Part shown: positions 23,159 through 32,052 of the stretch, in pieces | Numbering within the stretch: position 1 is the stretch's first letter | How the letters are laid out: each line of letters begins with the position of its first letter | From: Acidobacteriota bacterium | GTDB lineage: Bacteria > Acidobacteriota > Terriglobia > Bryobacterales > Bryobacteraceae | Direction: 5' to 3' | Assembly (NCBI GenBank): GCA_018268935.1 | Contig: JAFDVS010000091.1 | Location: 1 to 45,345 of the forward strand | Length of the DNA stretch: 45,345 bases | Made by a program: the position numbers and the translations under genes | The notes under the pieces: generated by a model | Databases searched by the model: none | What the model was told of the DNA's origin: nothing | Seen by the model: only the letters and a program-made list of their open reading frames with translations

Positions 23159-24808
23159 CTATCTTCGCAGTTCGGGGAAATCGTCGAGCGAGAATTCGAG
23201 CGCGCCCCGCGCGGTGGCGTGTTGCTCTTTGACGCGCAGTTCGGCGCGGCGGATTTTGCCGGAGATGGTTTTCGGCAGATCGGCGAATTCGATACGGCGG
23301 ATGCGCTTGTAGGGCGAGAGCCGTTCCAGGCAGAAGGCGAAGATATCGCGGGCGAGGTCGCGCGTCGGCGTGTGGCCGGGCGCGAGAACTACGAACGCTT
23401 TGGGAATAGCGGTGCGCACCGGATCCGGGCTGGGAACCACGGCGGCCTCGGCGATGGCCGGAAATTCGAGCAGCGCGCTCTCCAGTTCGAACGGGCTGAG
23501 GCGGTAGTCGGAGGCTTTGAACACGTCGTCGGCGCGGCCGATGTAGGTGAGATAGCCGCTGGCATCGCAGCTGGCAATATCGCCCGTGCGGTAGTAGCCG
23601 CCGCTGGTGACCTCGGCTGTTTTCGCGGCATCGCCGGAGTAGCCGAGCATGAGACCGGTGGGTGCGTTGTCGAGGGCGATAGCGACCTCGCCGTCGGATG
23701 CTTCCGCGCCCTCGCTGTTAAGCAGCGCGATGCGATAGCCGGGCATGGGGCGGCCCATGGAGCCGGGCACGATGGGCTGGCCTGGCGAGTTAGCGATGAG
23801 GCATGTAGTTTCCGTTTGGCCGTAGCCATCGCGGATGTCGAGGCCCCAGGCATCGCGCACACGGCTGATCACTTCGGCGTTCAGCGGCTCACCGGCGGAA
23901 GTGACGGAGCGGAGTTTCACCGGGTAAGCGGCGAGATCTTCCTGGATCAGCATGCGCCAGACAGTGGGTGGGGCGCAGAGGCTGGTGATGTCGTGGCGGA
24001 CCAGTGTTTCCAGCACGTCTTTGGCGTGGAAGCGCGCGTAGTTGTAAGCGAAGGCCGTGGCGCCTGCGTTCCATGGAGCGAAGAAGCAGCTCCAGGCGTG
24101 CTTCGCCCAACCGGGAGAACTGATGTTCCAATGCGTGTCGTCGGGTTGCAGCCCGAGCCAGTACATGGTGGTCAGATGGCCGATGGGGTAGCTCGCGTGG
24201 GAGTGCTCCACGAGCTTCGGCTGCGCGGTGGTGCCCGATGTGAAGTAGAGCAGCAGGGGATCGGTGGCGTGGGTGGGGCCATCGGGAGTGAAGAGTGCTG
24301 GTTCGCTGCCGGCTTCATCGAGCGCGAGGCGAGTGAAGGGAGAGCGGAGGCCATCGAACTTCGCGGTGTGCGCGGGATTCACCACGACGAAGCGGATCCG
24401 GCCGCGGTCGAAGCGATCCTGCAGGTCGGCTGGGGAGAGCAGCGTGGTGGCGGGGACTACCACAGCGCCGATCTTCATCGCCCCGAGCATCGTGAGCCAG
24501 AGGGGCACTTCGTTGGTGAGCATGACCAGGATGCGACCGCCGCGTTTGACACCGCTGCGGCGGAGGTAATTAGCCACCTGGTTGGATTGCGCGGAAAGTT
24601 CGGCGAAGGTGCGCGTGGTGGGGACGCCGTCGTGGTCGAGTATGGTGAGCGCGGGGCCGAGGCTGTTGGCTGCCATGGGATCGAAGTAATCGAGAGCCCA
24701 GTTGAACTGGGTGAGGCGGGGCCATGTGAAACCTTCGCAAGCGGCGTGGTAGTCGAGGCGATGGCGGAGAAGGAAATCGCGGGCGGCGAGGAATGCTTGG
24801 GATCCCAT
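23159..24808 (-). CDS. AMP-forming acyl-CoA synthetase (medium-chain/benzoate-CoA ligase-like)
   Basis: A 549-residue member of the ANL superfamily, which activates a carboxylic acid with ATP to an acyl-adenylate and then the CoA thioester. Visible motifs are the P-loop LLYFTSGTTAQPKLVEHSH, the A5 motif DGYGQTETT, YYRTGDIA followed by GRADDVFKASDYRLSPFELE, and the C-terminal catalytic Lys518 in PKTISGKIRR. The chain-length class is suggested by length and the HWNISSPGWAKHAWS stretch, as in MACS enzymes, but the acid is unknown. The ATG at 24808 is chosen; the frame runs upstream into the divergent MFS gene without similarity. It is in an operon with the TolB/TPR protein. Confidence 0.92.
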   Translation of the reverse strand: MGSQAFLAARDFLLRHRLDYHAACEGFTWPRLTQFNWALDYFDPMAANSLGPALTILDHDGVPTTRTFAELSAQSNQVANYLRRSGVKRGGRILVMLTNEVPLWLTMLGAMKIGAVVVPATTLLSPADLQDRFDRGRIRFVVVNPAHTAKFDGLRSPFTRLALDEAGSEPALFTPDGPTHATDPLLLYFTSGTTAQPKLVEHSHASYPIGHLTTMYWLGLQPDDTHWNISSPGWAKHAWSCFFAPWNAGATAFAYNYARFHAKDVLETLVRHDITSLCAPPTVWRMLIQEDLAAYPVKLRSVTSAGEPLNAEVISRVRDAWGLDIRDGYGQTETTCLIANSPGQPIVPGSMGRPMPGYRIALLNSEGAEASDGEVAIALDNAPTGLMLGYSGDAAKTAEVTSGGYYRTGDIASCDASGYLTYIGRADDVFKASDYRLSPFELESALLEFPAIAEAAVVPSPDPVRTAIPKAFVVLAPGHTPTRDLARDIFAFCLERLSPYKRIRRIEFADLPKTISGKIRRAELRVKEQHATARGALEFSLDDFPELRR

Positions 24809-24847
24809 GGATGGCGTTCTCTGATCATACAGTGCTACGGTGGCAGC

Positions 24848-26059
24848 ATGACCGGCCGGCAGTGGACCATTCTCGCGCTGCTGGTCACGTGCAGCTTCAT
24901 CTGCCTGGTGGACCGGACCAATCTGTCGGTGGCGGCGACGGATATTCAACGGGATTTACGGTTGAGCGACTCGCAACTGGGCCTGTTGTTGTCGGGGTTC
25001 TTTTTCACCTATGCCTCGTTCCAGTTGCTGGCGATTTCGGGGTGGGTGGCGGATCGCTTTCATGTGAGTTGGGTGCTGGCGGCAGGGCTGCTGGTGTGGT
25101 CGGCGGCAACGGTATTGTCGGGGTTGGCGCAAGGTTTCGTGGCGATTTTCGGGATGCGGCTGCTGTTGGGGATCGGCGAATCGGTGGCCTATCCGGCGTA
25201 TGCGCGCATCCTGGCAAGCAACTACAAGGAGCATCATCGCGGGCTGGCCAATGCGTTGATTGATGCGTCGACGAAGGCAGGCACTTCGCTCGGGACGCTG
25301 ATGGGCGGGTTGCTGATTCTGCGCTATGGCTGGCGCCCGTTCTTTGTGTTGCTGGGCGTGGCGGGATTGCTTTGGTTGATTCCGTGGGGGCTGTGGGCGC
25401 CGCGCGGCGCGGGAATGGGCGCGCAACGCAAGACGGAAGGCGCGGTGGGTGTGCGGGCCATCCTGCGGCAACGGGCGGCGTGGTCGACGGCGTTGGGGCA
25501 ATTCTGCGCCAATTACTTCTGGTATTTTCTGATCACCTGGCTGCCGGGATATCTGGAGAAAGAACGTCATTTCCCCAAAGACAAGATGGCGGTGTTCGGC
25601 TCGCTGGCGTTCCTGATCATCGGCGTGGTTTCGGTGACCAGCGGGTGGCTGGCGGACCGGTGGATCCGCGTTGGCGGGAGTCCGACACGAGTGCGAAAGA
25701 CATTCGCGGGCTCCGGCCTGGCACTGTCGACGATGATTCTGCCGGTGGCGGTGATACGCGATGAGTCGAGCGCGATGGCGCTGCTGTTTCTGGCTTGCAT
25801 CGCATTTGGTATTTATACGCCCACGATTTTCGCCATCACGCAGACGCTGGCGGGACCACTGGCGGCCGGCAAATGGACCGGATTGCAGAACGGCTTTGCG
25901 AACCTGGCGGGTGTGGCCGCGCCTTTGCTCACCGGATGGATTGTGCAGGTGACGGGCGGGTTTCACCTGGCGTTTGTGCTGGCGGCGATGATTGCGTTGG
26001 CGGGCGCCGGGTTTCTGGTTCTGGGTGTGAAGCGGATTGAACAGGTGGATTTCCGATAA
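24848..26059 (+). CDS. MFS transporter, anion:cation symporter type (hexuronate/sugar-acid-like)
   Basis: A 403-residue inner-membrane protein with about 12 hydrophobic helices. The first helix, LALLVTCSFICLVDRTNLSVAA, matches the ACS-family start where Asp-Arg is conserved. The loop 2-3 signature is present as GWVADRFHVSWVLAAG, and GIGESVAYPAYARILASNY fits the substrate-path helix. Relatives include ExuT (hexuronates) and GudP (glucarate). It is followed after 11 bases by a mannonate-dehydratase-like gene, which supports a sugar-acid substrate. The ATG at 24848 lies 39 bases from the divergent synthetase start. Confidence 0.88.
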   Translation: MTGRQWTILALLVTCSFICLVDRTNLSVAATDIQRDLRLSDSQLGLLLSGFFFTYASFQLLAISGWVADRFHVSWVLAAGLLVWSAATVLSGLAQGFVAIFGMRLLLGIGESVAYPAYARILASNYKEHHRGLANALIDASTKAGTSLGTLMGGLLILRYGWRPFFVLLGVAGLLWLIPWGLWAPRGAGMGAQRKTEGAVGVRAILRQRAAWSTALGQFCANYFWYFLITWLPGYLEKERHFPKDKMAVFGSLAFLIIGVVSVTSGWLADRWIRVGGSPTRVRKTFAGSGLALSTMILPVAVIRDESSAMALLFLACIAFGIYTPTIFAITQTLAGPLAAGKWTGLQNGFANLAGVAAPLLTGWIVQVTGGFHLAFVLAAMIALAGAGFLVLGVKRIEQVDFR

Positions 26060-26070
26060 ACTACGTTGGC

Positions 26071-27255
26071 ATGAAGCGACGTCAGTTTCTATCCACCGGG
26101 CCCATTGTTGCTGCTGCTTCGGCCCTTGATCCTGTTCCCGCCGCGGCCGCTCCGAAGCGGGCTTTGATGAAGTTGGGCGCCGTGTTGATGGGCGGCGGAC
26201 CTCCCGGCGGGCGGGGAGGCTTCGGCGAAGGCGGGCGTGGAAGAAGCGAAGCTCCTGGTGGGGAGGAACGCCCGCGGCGCACGGCTCCGCGCGATCCCGA
26301 GGCCGGATTCAAAGGGCTTGGGCGATTTGGCATTCGCAACGTGGTGGCGCGGGCGCAGATTGCCGACGGGCGACTCTATGCCACTGTGGATGAATTGAAG
26401 AAGCTCACCGATACGGCGGCCAAGTACGACGTCAGCGTCGACATCCTCGATCCGCCGTTCCTGCCGTCGAGCCATATCGACAGAGAGCAGCACCCTGCGA
26501 TCATGCTGGGCCAAAGCCCGGAACGCGATCGCGACATCGAGCAGATTCAGACCATGATCAAGAACTGCGCCGCGGCGAAGATTCCTTGTATCAAATACAA
26601 CATGAGCATCCTCGGGGTGCTGCGCACGGGGCGGACGCCGGGCCGCGGGGACACGAGTTATTCCACATACCGGTTGAAGGATGCAAAGCAGGATGTTCCG
26701 CTCACGCGTGCTGGTGTGGTGAATGCCGATCGCTATTGGGAGCGCATCACGTATTTTCTGGAGCGCGTGATTCCGGTGGCGAACGAGTATAAGATCCGCA
26801 TGGCGTGCCATCCGAACGATTCCCCGGTGCCGCCGCAAGGCTATCAGGGCGTGGACGCGGTTCTAGGCACCGTGGAGGGGCTGAAGAAATTCATTGCGAT
26901 CCAGGAGAGCCCGTATCACGGGTTGAATTTTTGCCAGGGGTCGGTATCGGAAATGCTGGCGAATCCGGGCAAGGAGATCCTCGACGTGATCCGCTATTTC
27001 GGCACGCGCAAGAAGATCTTCAATGTGCACTTCCGCAATATCAAAGGGCGGCGGGACGATTTCATGGAAGTGGCGCCGGATGAAGGCGACGTGAACATGT
27101 ACCAGGCGATGCGCGCCTACAAAGAGGTTGGCTTCGAGTACATGATTCATCCGGACCACGCCGTGTTTTCCCCCAGCGATAGCGGTGGAGAATACACGGC
27201 GTTTGTGTACGGATATATTCGCGCATTGATCCAGGCGGTGGATCAGGCGGGCTGA
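26071..27255 (+). CDS. Mannonate dehydratase (UxuA)-like TIM-barrel protein with Tat signal
   Basis: A 394-residue protein. The twin-arginine leader KRRQFLSTGPIVAAASAL is unexpected, since UxuA works in the cytoplasm on D-mannonate. Residues 41-77 are a Gly/Arg/Pro-rich insertion. The barrel carries the UxuA metal-ligand segments: MACHPNDSPVPP, LNFCQGS, VHFRNIKG and MIHPDHAVF. The metal site (His, Cys, His, Asp) therefore seems complete, and dehydratase or related isomerase activity is plausible but in the periplasm. It forms an operon with the MFS gene (11-base gap). Its last 13 bases overlap the end of the opposite-strand oxidoreductase gene. The alternative is a sugar-phosphate isomerase/epimerase-like protein of unknown substrate. 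Confidence 0.78.
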   Translation: MKRRQFLSTGPIVAAASALDPVPAAAAPKRALMKLGAVLMGGGPPGGRGGFGEGGRGRSEAPGGEERPRRTAPRDPEAGFKGLGRFGIRNVVARAQIADGRLYATVDELKKLTDTAAKYDVSVDILDPPFLPSSHIDREQHPAIMLGQSPERDRDIEQIQTMIKNCAAAKIPCIKYNMSILGVLRTGRTPGRGDTSYSTYRLKDAKQDVPLTRAGVVNADRYWERITYFLERVIPVANEYKIRMACHPNDSPVPPQGYQGVDAVLGTVEGLKKFIAIQESPYHGLNFCQGSVSEMLANPGKEILDVIRYFGTRKKIFNVHFRNIKGRRDDFMEVAPDEGDVNMYQAMRAYKEVGFEYMIHPDHAVFSPSDSGGEYTAFVYGYIRALIQAVDQAG

Positions 27256-28526
27256 GCGGCCATTTCCACACCTTTGGTGGACACGTAATATTTCGCCAGC
27301 ATATTCGGCTTTTCCCAGGCGGGCATGGCCTTGGGGTTGTCGAGGTAAGCGAAGAACTGGCGGGTCACTTCGCCGAAGTGCGCTTCGTGGCCGACGCGAT
27401 ACTGATCGGGAATACTAACGCGGAATTCGCCGTTGATCTCTTCCACGCCGAGGCCGGGGAATTCCGAGTGCAGTTCCTTGAGCCGGGACTCGATTGCCGC
27501 GGCGAGATTCGCCTGGCCTGGGTTGGGCACTACGTACACTTCGGGCCGGAAATTCTCCGCTTCGCCCTGGCGCACTTCGATGCTGGACCGCGAGCCGCGG
27601 AAGCGGGCGACGTAGGTGTCGCTGACACCTTCCAGGTCCCAGCGCACGTTCATGTGCACGTGGATGCCGCGAATGGAGTAAGAAACGAAGTTGTTGCCGT
27701 AATAGTGGAAGTCGCCGCCGTGGACGAAGCTGCTGAGCGATGCGGGGACCGGTGCGCCTCCGGTCACCAGCTTCCATTGATCGGCGGTGAGGACGGTCGG
27801 CCAGCGCCGCGCGCCGTGCATGGCGATGTCGGTGCGATAGTCCAGGGCCTGATCGGGGAAGGCGATCCATTGCGCCAGATCGACGAGGTGCGTGCCGACG
27901 TCGTTGAGGGCTTCGCCCTGCTCTTCGATGTCGAAGAAATCGGGTGGGCGAAGCATGGGGAAGCCGCCCACGGTTTTGATCAGCCGGTGCATGCTGTCCA
28001 TGAATACCGCCGGGTCATCGGGTGTGCCGGGCAGCAAGTCACCGAACACTTGCGGCGTGTTGACCAGCGCGCGGTGCAGGATGGAAGTGATCTCATAGCG
28101 CTCGGTCATCATGTCGTAGGCCACGATGCCCTGCTGGTCGGCGGCGTCGAGGGCTGCTTCGATGCGCGGCAGATCGACGGAGCGGAGGATCCATGGCTTG
28201 TCGGCCAGCACGTGGAAGCCTTTGGCCACGGAGCGTTCGATGCGCTCAATCTTCGACCGGTTGCGGCCGGAGAGGACGACGGCGCTTCCCGGGTTCTGCT
28301 CGGCGAGCATGCGGTCGAGGAAGTTGGGGCCGGTGTGGATATTCAATTCCCAAGCAGTGGGATCGGCGGCACGCTGGTTGAAGCGGGCGACGCGCGTGAG
28401 ATGCTCGGTGAGGTCGAGGCCGAGGGGCGCGTAGATTGTCACAACGGGAGATACGCCCGCATACATTTCCTTTTGTACGAGTGCGGCATGGAAGTGCGCG
28501 GGATCGAGAGTGATGAGGTGAACCAT
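27243..28526 (-). CDS. Gfo/Idh/MocA-family NAD(P)-dependent oxidoreductase
   Basis: A 427-residue protein. The usual N-terminal Rossmann glycine motif is weak (the protein begins MVHLITLDPAHFHAALVQKEM), but the later family pattern is clear: AVVLSGRNRSKIERI, GFHVLADKPWIL (the catalytic Lys of the EKP-like motif), VAYDMMTERYE, and GTHLVDLAQWIAF with the conserved Asp/His of the C-terminal sheet. Members oxidise or reduce sugars, inositols and amino sugars. The ATG at 28526 is chosen because the frame's upstream extension runs into the TonB promoter. It lies opposite the sugar-acid genes, so a related sugar substrate is likely; exact reaction unknown. Confidence 0.85.
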   Translation of the reverse strand: MVHLITLDPAHFHAALVQKEMYAGVSPVVTIYAPLGLDLTEHLTRVARFNQRAADPTAWELNIHTGPNFLDRMLAEQNPGSAVVLSGRNRSKIERIERSVAKGFHVLADKPWILRSVDLPRIEAALDAADQQGIVAYDMMTERYEITSILHRALVNTPQVFGDLLPGTPDDPAVFMDSMHRLIKTVGGFPMLRPPDFFDIEEQGEALNDVGTHLVDLAQWIAFPDQALDYRTDIAMHGARRWPTVLTADQWKLVTGGAPVPASLSSFVHGGDFHYYGNNFVSYSIRGIHVHMNVRWDLEGVSDTYVARFRGSRSSIEVRQGEAENFRPEVYVVPNPGQANLAAAIESRLKELHSEFPGLGVEEINGEFRVSIPDQYRVGHEAHFGEVTRQFFAYLDNPKAMPAWEKPNMLAKYYVSTKGVEMAAQPA

Positions 28527-28582
28527 TCGAAGTCGATTGTGGCACAACGGCTGATGGGCCGGGCGCTGGGGGCGTTCCGGCG

Positions 28583-28613
28583 TTCCGCAAACACGAAAAA
28601 AATCGGCTATACT
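28583..28613 (+). promoter_or_regulatory. Candidate promoter for the TonB receptor gene
   Basis: TATACT at 28608-28613 is a strong -10. The best -35 (TTCCGC at 28583-28588) is poor and 19 bases away, which suggests a regulated or activator-dependent promoter. The leader would be about 40 bases. Confidence 0.45.
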
Positions 28614-28662
28614 TTTGGCCAATCGAGTTCAGTTCAAAAGAACGGTCGTAATGAGGTTATCG

Positions 28663-31600
28663 ATGAAGATTCAAAGTCTGATTCTTTCCTGCTGCCTACT
28701 TATTTGCTCGACTGCCGATGTTTGGAGTCAAGCCGTAACCGCGACGCTGGTCGGCACCATTACCGACGCCTCTGGCGCAGTCGTGGTCAACACAAAAATC
28801 ACCGCTACGGAAACGAACACCGGCGTGAGCCGCACCGCTTCCACCAATGAAAGCGGCAACTATTCTTTCCCCAATCTGCCTCCGGGCACCTATTCGGTCA
28901 CGGCGGAGCAACCCGGCTTCAAGCGGGCTGCCCGTACGGGTGTTGACGTCATTGTCAATGCCACCACGCGTGTCGATCTCATGCTGGTTCCGGGCCAATT
29001 GACCGAAACCATTGAGGTGACGGCGGAGGCGGCCATCCTGCAAACCGATCGCGCCGATACTGGCCGTAAGATCGAAACCACGCAGTTGGCAAACCTGCCG
29101 ACCGGCTATAACCGGAGCTTCCAATCGCTGCTCAACCTGGTGCCTGGCACCACACGCGCGTTCGCACCGCACTCGGAGTTTTTCAATTCACAGGGTTCGC
29201 TCACTACGCAGGTCAATGGTGTGAGCCGCCTCGGCAACAACGTGCAGTTTGAAGGCGTGGACAACAACCACCGCACCGGACTACTCACCATTCTCATTCC
29301 GCCTATCGAGGCGATTCAGAACGTCGACGTCAGCACCAGCAACTATGAAGCGGAACTGGGACGCGCAGGCGGCGCAGTCACGAACGTGATTCTCAAATCG
29401 GGCAGCAACGAGATTCACGGGGCGGCTTATGAGTTTCACAACAACAGCCACCTCAACGCGCGCGAAACGTTTCAGCCCGCCAAGCCGGTCACCACCTACA
29501 ACTACTTCGGAGGCAACATCGGCGGGCCGATCGTGAGGAACAAGACGTTCTTCTTCGCCGATTATCTGCGCATCGCCGATCGACGCGGGGATGGCTTCAT
29601 CATTACGGTGCCGGGCGCTCCCTTCCGCGCCGGCGACTTCAGCAGCCAGACCGCGCGTGTCTATGACCCCGCCACCGGGGACCGCATCACCGGCGCCGGA
29701 CGCCAGCCATTTGCCGATAATAAGATCCCAACTTCCCGTATCAGCCCGATCTCGGCGAAGATTCTCTCCTTCGTGCCGGCGACGAATATCAACAACAACC
29801 TTATTAACAACTTCGCCGGCGCCACCACGCGCAGCAAGGATCAGGACTCCTTTGACGTGAAGGTGGATCACCAGCAAGGGGATAAGGATCGCTTCTCCGT
29901 GCGGTACAGCTTCCAGCGTCCCGTGGTTACTGACCCGGGCCGGTTCGGCATCTACGGCGGCGGCGGCAAGGGCTTCGCGGCCACAGGGATCAATCGCACG
30001 CAAAGCGCCGCGGTGAACTACACGCGGCTGCTCTCTCCCACGCTGATCACCGAAGCGCGTATCGGCGTCGGCCGCTACAGCAACAAGGCGGAGAATCTCG
30101 ATATCGGCACCAATGCTTCGGAAGCGCTGGGCATTCGCGGCGTCAACCTGGACCGCTGGTCGAGCGGGTTGACCACGATCAGTGTTGGCGGCTATGCCGA
30201 TCCGCTGGTGGGCTACGTGAACAGCCTGCCGTGGAATCGTGCCGAGACGAACATCGACCTGGTGAACAACTGGACGAAGATTCAATCCAACCACACCATC
30301 AAGTTTGGTGTGGACGTGCGGCGTCTGCGCGACGAATTGCTGCAGACACAGGATGCCGGTGGCCCGCGTGGCCAGTTCAGCTACGGAAACAATCAGACGT
30401 CCACCTCCGGCGCCGCCGTACAGGCGCAGGTGAACGGCCTCGCCAGTTTTCTTCTGGATGTGCCGTCGCAGATTCAGCGCGACCTCGCGGTGGCGTTCCC
30501 TGCCTATCGCGCCTGGATGGTGTTCAGCTATCTGCAGGACAAATGGCAGGTGAGTCAGAAGCTGACCATCGATCTTGGCCTGCGGCACGATTTTTACCCG
30601 CCGGCGACGCCACGGCTGAAGGGCGGCTTCTCCAACTACGATCCGAGCAACAATACGCTGGTGGTGGCGGGCCTGGGCAACAACCCCATGAACCTCGGCC
30701 GCAAGACGTTCTACACCGGATTTGCACCGCGCGTCGGCATGGCCTATCGCATCGACCCCAAAACGGTGGTGCGCTCCGGATTCGGACTCAGTTGGATTCC
30801 CTTTCCGGATAACTCCTACGCTTACAATTTCCCGATTAAACAGACGAATGTGTTTCCCAATACGAACACGTTCGGACAGGCACAGGCGCCCAACGGCTCA
30901 TTCGTTGCGATGTCCACGGGCTTCCCGGCCCCCACGACCGCGGTCATTCCCGACAACGGAATCATCAACGCGGGCACGCCGGGATTACTGTCCGCCACCT
31001 ACAACAACATCCCGTTGGACTACAGGGAAGGTTACCTCGTCACCTGGAACATGGCCATGCAGCGCCAGCTTCCGAAGAACTTCACCATTGAAGCCGCCTA
31101 CGTCGCTAACCACACCGTGCGTGCTCCTGTTGCTTACAACCTGAACGCATCGTTCGTATTTAATTCCGGATCGAACGGAAAACCGTTGTTCCAGAAATTC
31201 AACAAAAACACGGATGTGAACTACCGTTACGCGGGTGTGAGCAACAACTACAACAGTCTCCAGGTGAAGATTGACCGCCGCTTCAGCGGAGGATTCATGA
31301 TGACCACCGCATACACGTTGGGCCACGCGCTGGGAATGTCTTCCGAAGATGGTGGACTGTGGAATTACATCCAGCAGCGGCGCAGCTATGCGCGTCTCGA
31401 TTTCGACCGCCGCCACACGTTCGTGCAAAGCTACGTGTACGAGTTTCCGTTCGGGAAGGGCAAGAAGTATCTCACCAGTGGAGTAGGCCGCTGGGTAGCG
31501 GGCGGATGGCAACTGAATGGCGTGCTGAGCCTGATGACGGGGCGTCCGTTCACGCTGGGCACCAACGTCAGCGCCAACACGCCGGGAAGCAGCATCACGC

Positions 31601-32028
31601 CCGATCTGCGCAACCAGCTCAACGTTACGCATGCCGTGGCGGGGACCATCGGAAGTGCGACGTGGTTCGACACTACGGGCTGCGTGCCGGTGGTGACGGC
31701 GTCGTGCTTCGTGCAGCAGCCGCTTGATGCGGACGGCCGCACGCCTCACTTCGGCAACCTGGGCCGCAACACCTTCACCGGCCCCGGCCTGGGCAACCTC
31801 GATTTCTCCATCTTCCGCAAGTTTGAAGTGACGGAGCGAGTGAAGGTGGAGTTGCGCGGAGAATCGACGAACGTGACCAACTCGCCGGCGTTTGGTAATC
31901 CGAATACGACGCTTGGCGACGCGAACTTCGGCAGGATCACCGGGACGCTCGCCGGGTTGGTGACTAATCAGGGTGTTGGGGGCACAGGCCCTCGCGCGGT
32001 GAACCTGGGGATTAAGGTCACGTTCTAA
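28663..32028 (+). CDS. TonB-dependent outer-membrane receptor with N-terminal carboxypeptidase-regulatory domain (Oar-like)
   Basis: A 1121-residue outer-membrane protein. Signal peptide MKIQSLILSCCLLICSTADVWS is followed by a CarboxypepD-regulatory-like beta sandwich (about 22-108: LVGTITDASGAVVVNTKITATETNTG, SGNYSFPNLPPGTYSVTAEQPGFK). A plug-like region follows (TGYNRSFQSLLNLVPG, IEAIQNVDVSTSNYEAELGRAGGAVTNVILKSGSNEIHG), then the long beta-barrel. The chain ends in the aromatic barrel signature (VNLGIKVTF). Such giant receptors are abundant in Solibacter-type Acidobacteria and are presumed to import oligosaccharides or other large ligands. The ligand here is unknown. The ATG at 28663 has GAGG upstream; ATG 28651 is possible. 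The gene stands alone. Confidence 0.92.
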   Translation: MKIQSLILSCCLLICSTADVWSQAVTATLVGTITDASGAVVVNTKITATETNTGVSRTASTNESGNYSFPNLPPGTYSVTAEQPGFKRAARTGVDVIVNATTRVDLMLVPGQLTETIEVTAEAAILQTDRADTGRKIETTQLANLPTGYNRSFQSLLNLVPGTTRAFAPHSEFFNSQGSLTTQVNGVSRLGNNVQFEGVDNNHRTGLLTILIPPIEAIQNVDVSTSNYEAELGRAGGAVTNVILKSGSNEIHGAAYEFHNNSHLNARETFQPAKPVTTYNYFGGNIGGPIVRNKTFFFADYLRIADRRGDGFIITVPGAPFRAGDFSSQTARVYDPATGDRITGAGRQPFADNKIPTSRISPISAKILSFVPATNINNNLINNFAGATTRSKDQDSFDVKVDHQQGDKDRFSVRYSFQRPVVTDPGRFGIYGGGGKGFAATGINRTQSAAVNYTRLLSPTLITEARIGVGRYSNKAENLDIGTNASEALGIRGVNLDRWSSGLTTISVGGYADPLVGYVNSLPWNRAETNIDLVNNWTKIQSNHTIKFGVDVRRLRDELLQTQDAGGPRGQFSYGNNQTSTSGAAVQAQVNGLASFLLDVPSQIQRDLAVAFPAYRAWMVFSYLQDKWQVSQKLTIDLGLRHDFYPPATPRLKGGFSNYDPSNNTLVVAGLGNNPMNLGRKTFYTGFAPRVGMAYRIDPKTVVRSGFGLSWIPFPDNSYAYNFPIKQTNVFPNTNTFGQAQAPNGSFVAMSTGFPAPTTAVIPDNGIINAGTPGLLSATYNNIPLDYREGYLVTWNMAMQRQLPKNFTIEAAYVANHTVRAPVAYNLNASFVFNSGSNGKPLFQKFNKNTDVNYRYAGVSNNYNSLQVKIDRRFSGGFMMTTAYTLGHALGMSSEDGGLWNYIQQRRSYARLDFDRRHTFVQSYVYEFPFGKGKKYLTSGVGRWVAGGWQLNGVLSLMTGRPFTLGTNVSANTPGSSITPDLRNQLNVTHAVAGTIGSATWFDTTGCVPVVTASCFVQQPLDADGRTPHFGNLGRNTFTGPGLGNLDFSIFRKFEVTERVKVELRGESTNVTNSPAFGNPNTTLGDANFGRITGTLAGLVTNQGVGGTGPRAVNLGIKVTF

Positions 32029-32052
32029 GTTGTAGGCCGGCCGCGTCGGCGC

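Noticed and set aside
22883..26059. 1058-residue plus-strand open frame
   Set aside because: Only the part from 24848 (MFS transporter) is real. The leading two thirds are antisense to the acyl-CoA synthetase and have Gly/Glu/Val bias of a shadow.
27378..28850. 490-residue plus-strand frame opposite the oxidoreductase
   Set aside because: Shadow of the Gfo/Idh gene; it would also overlap the TonB receptor start in another frame.
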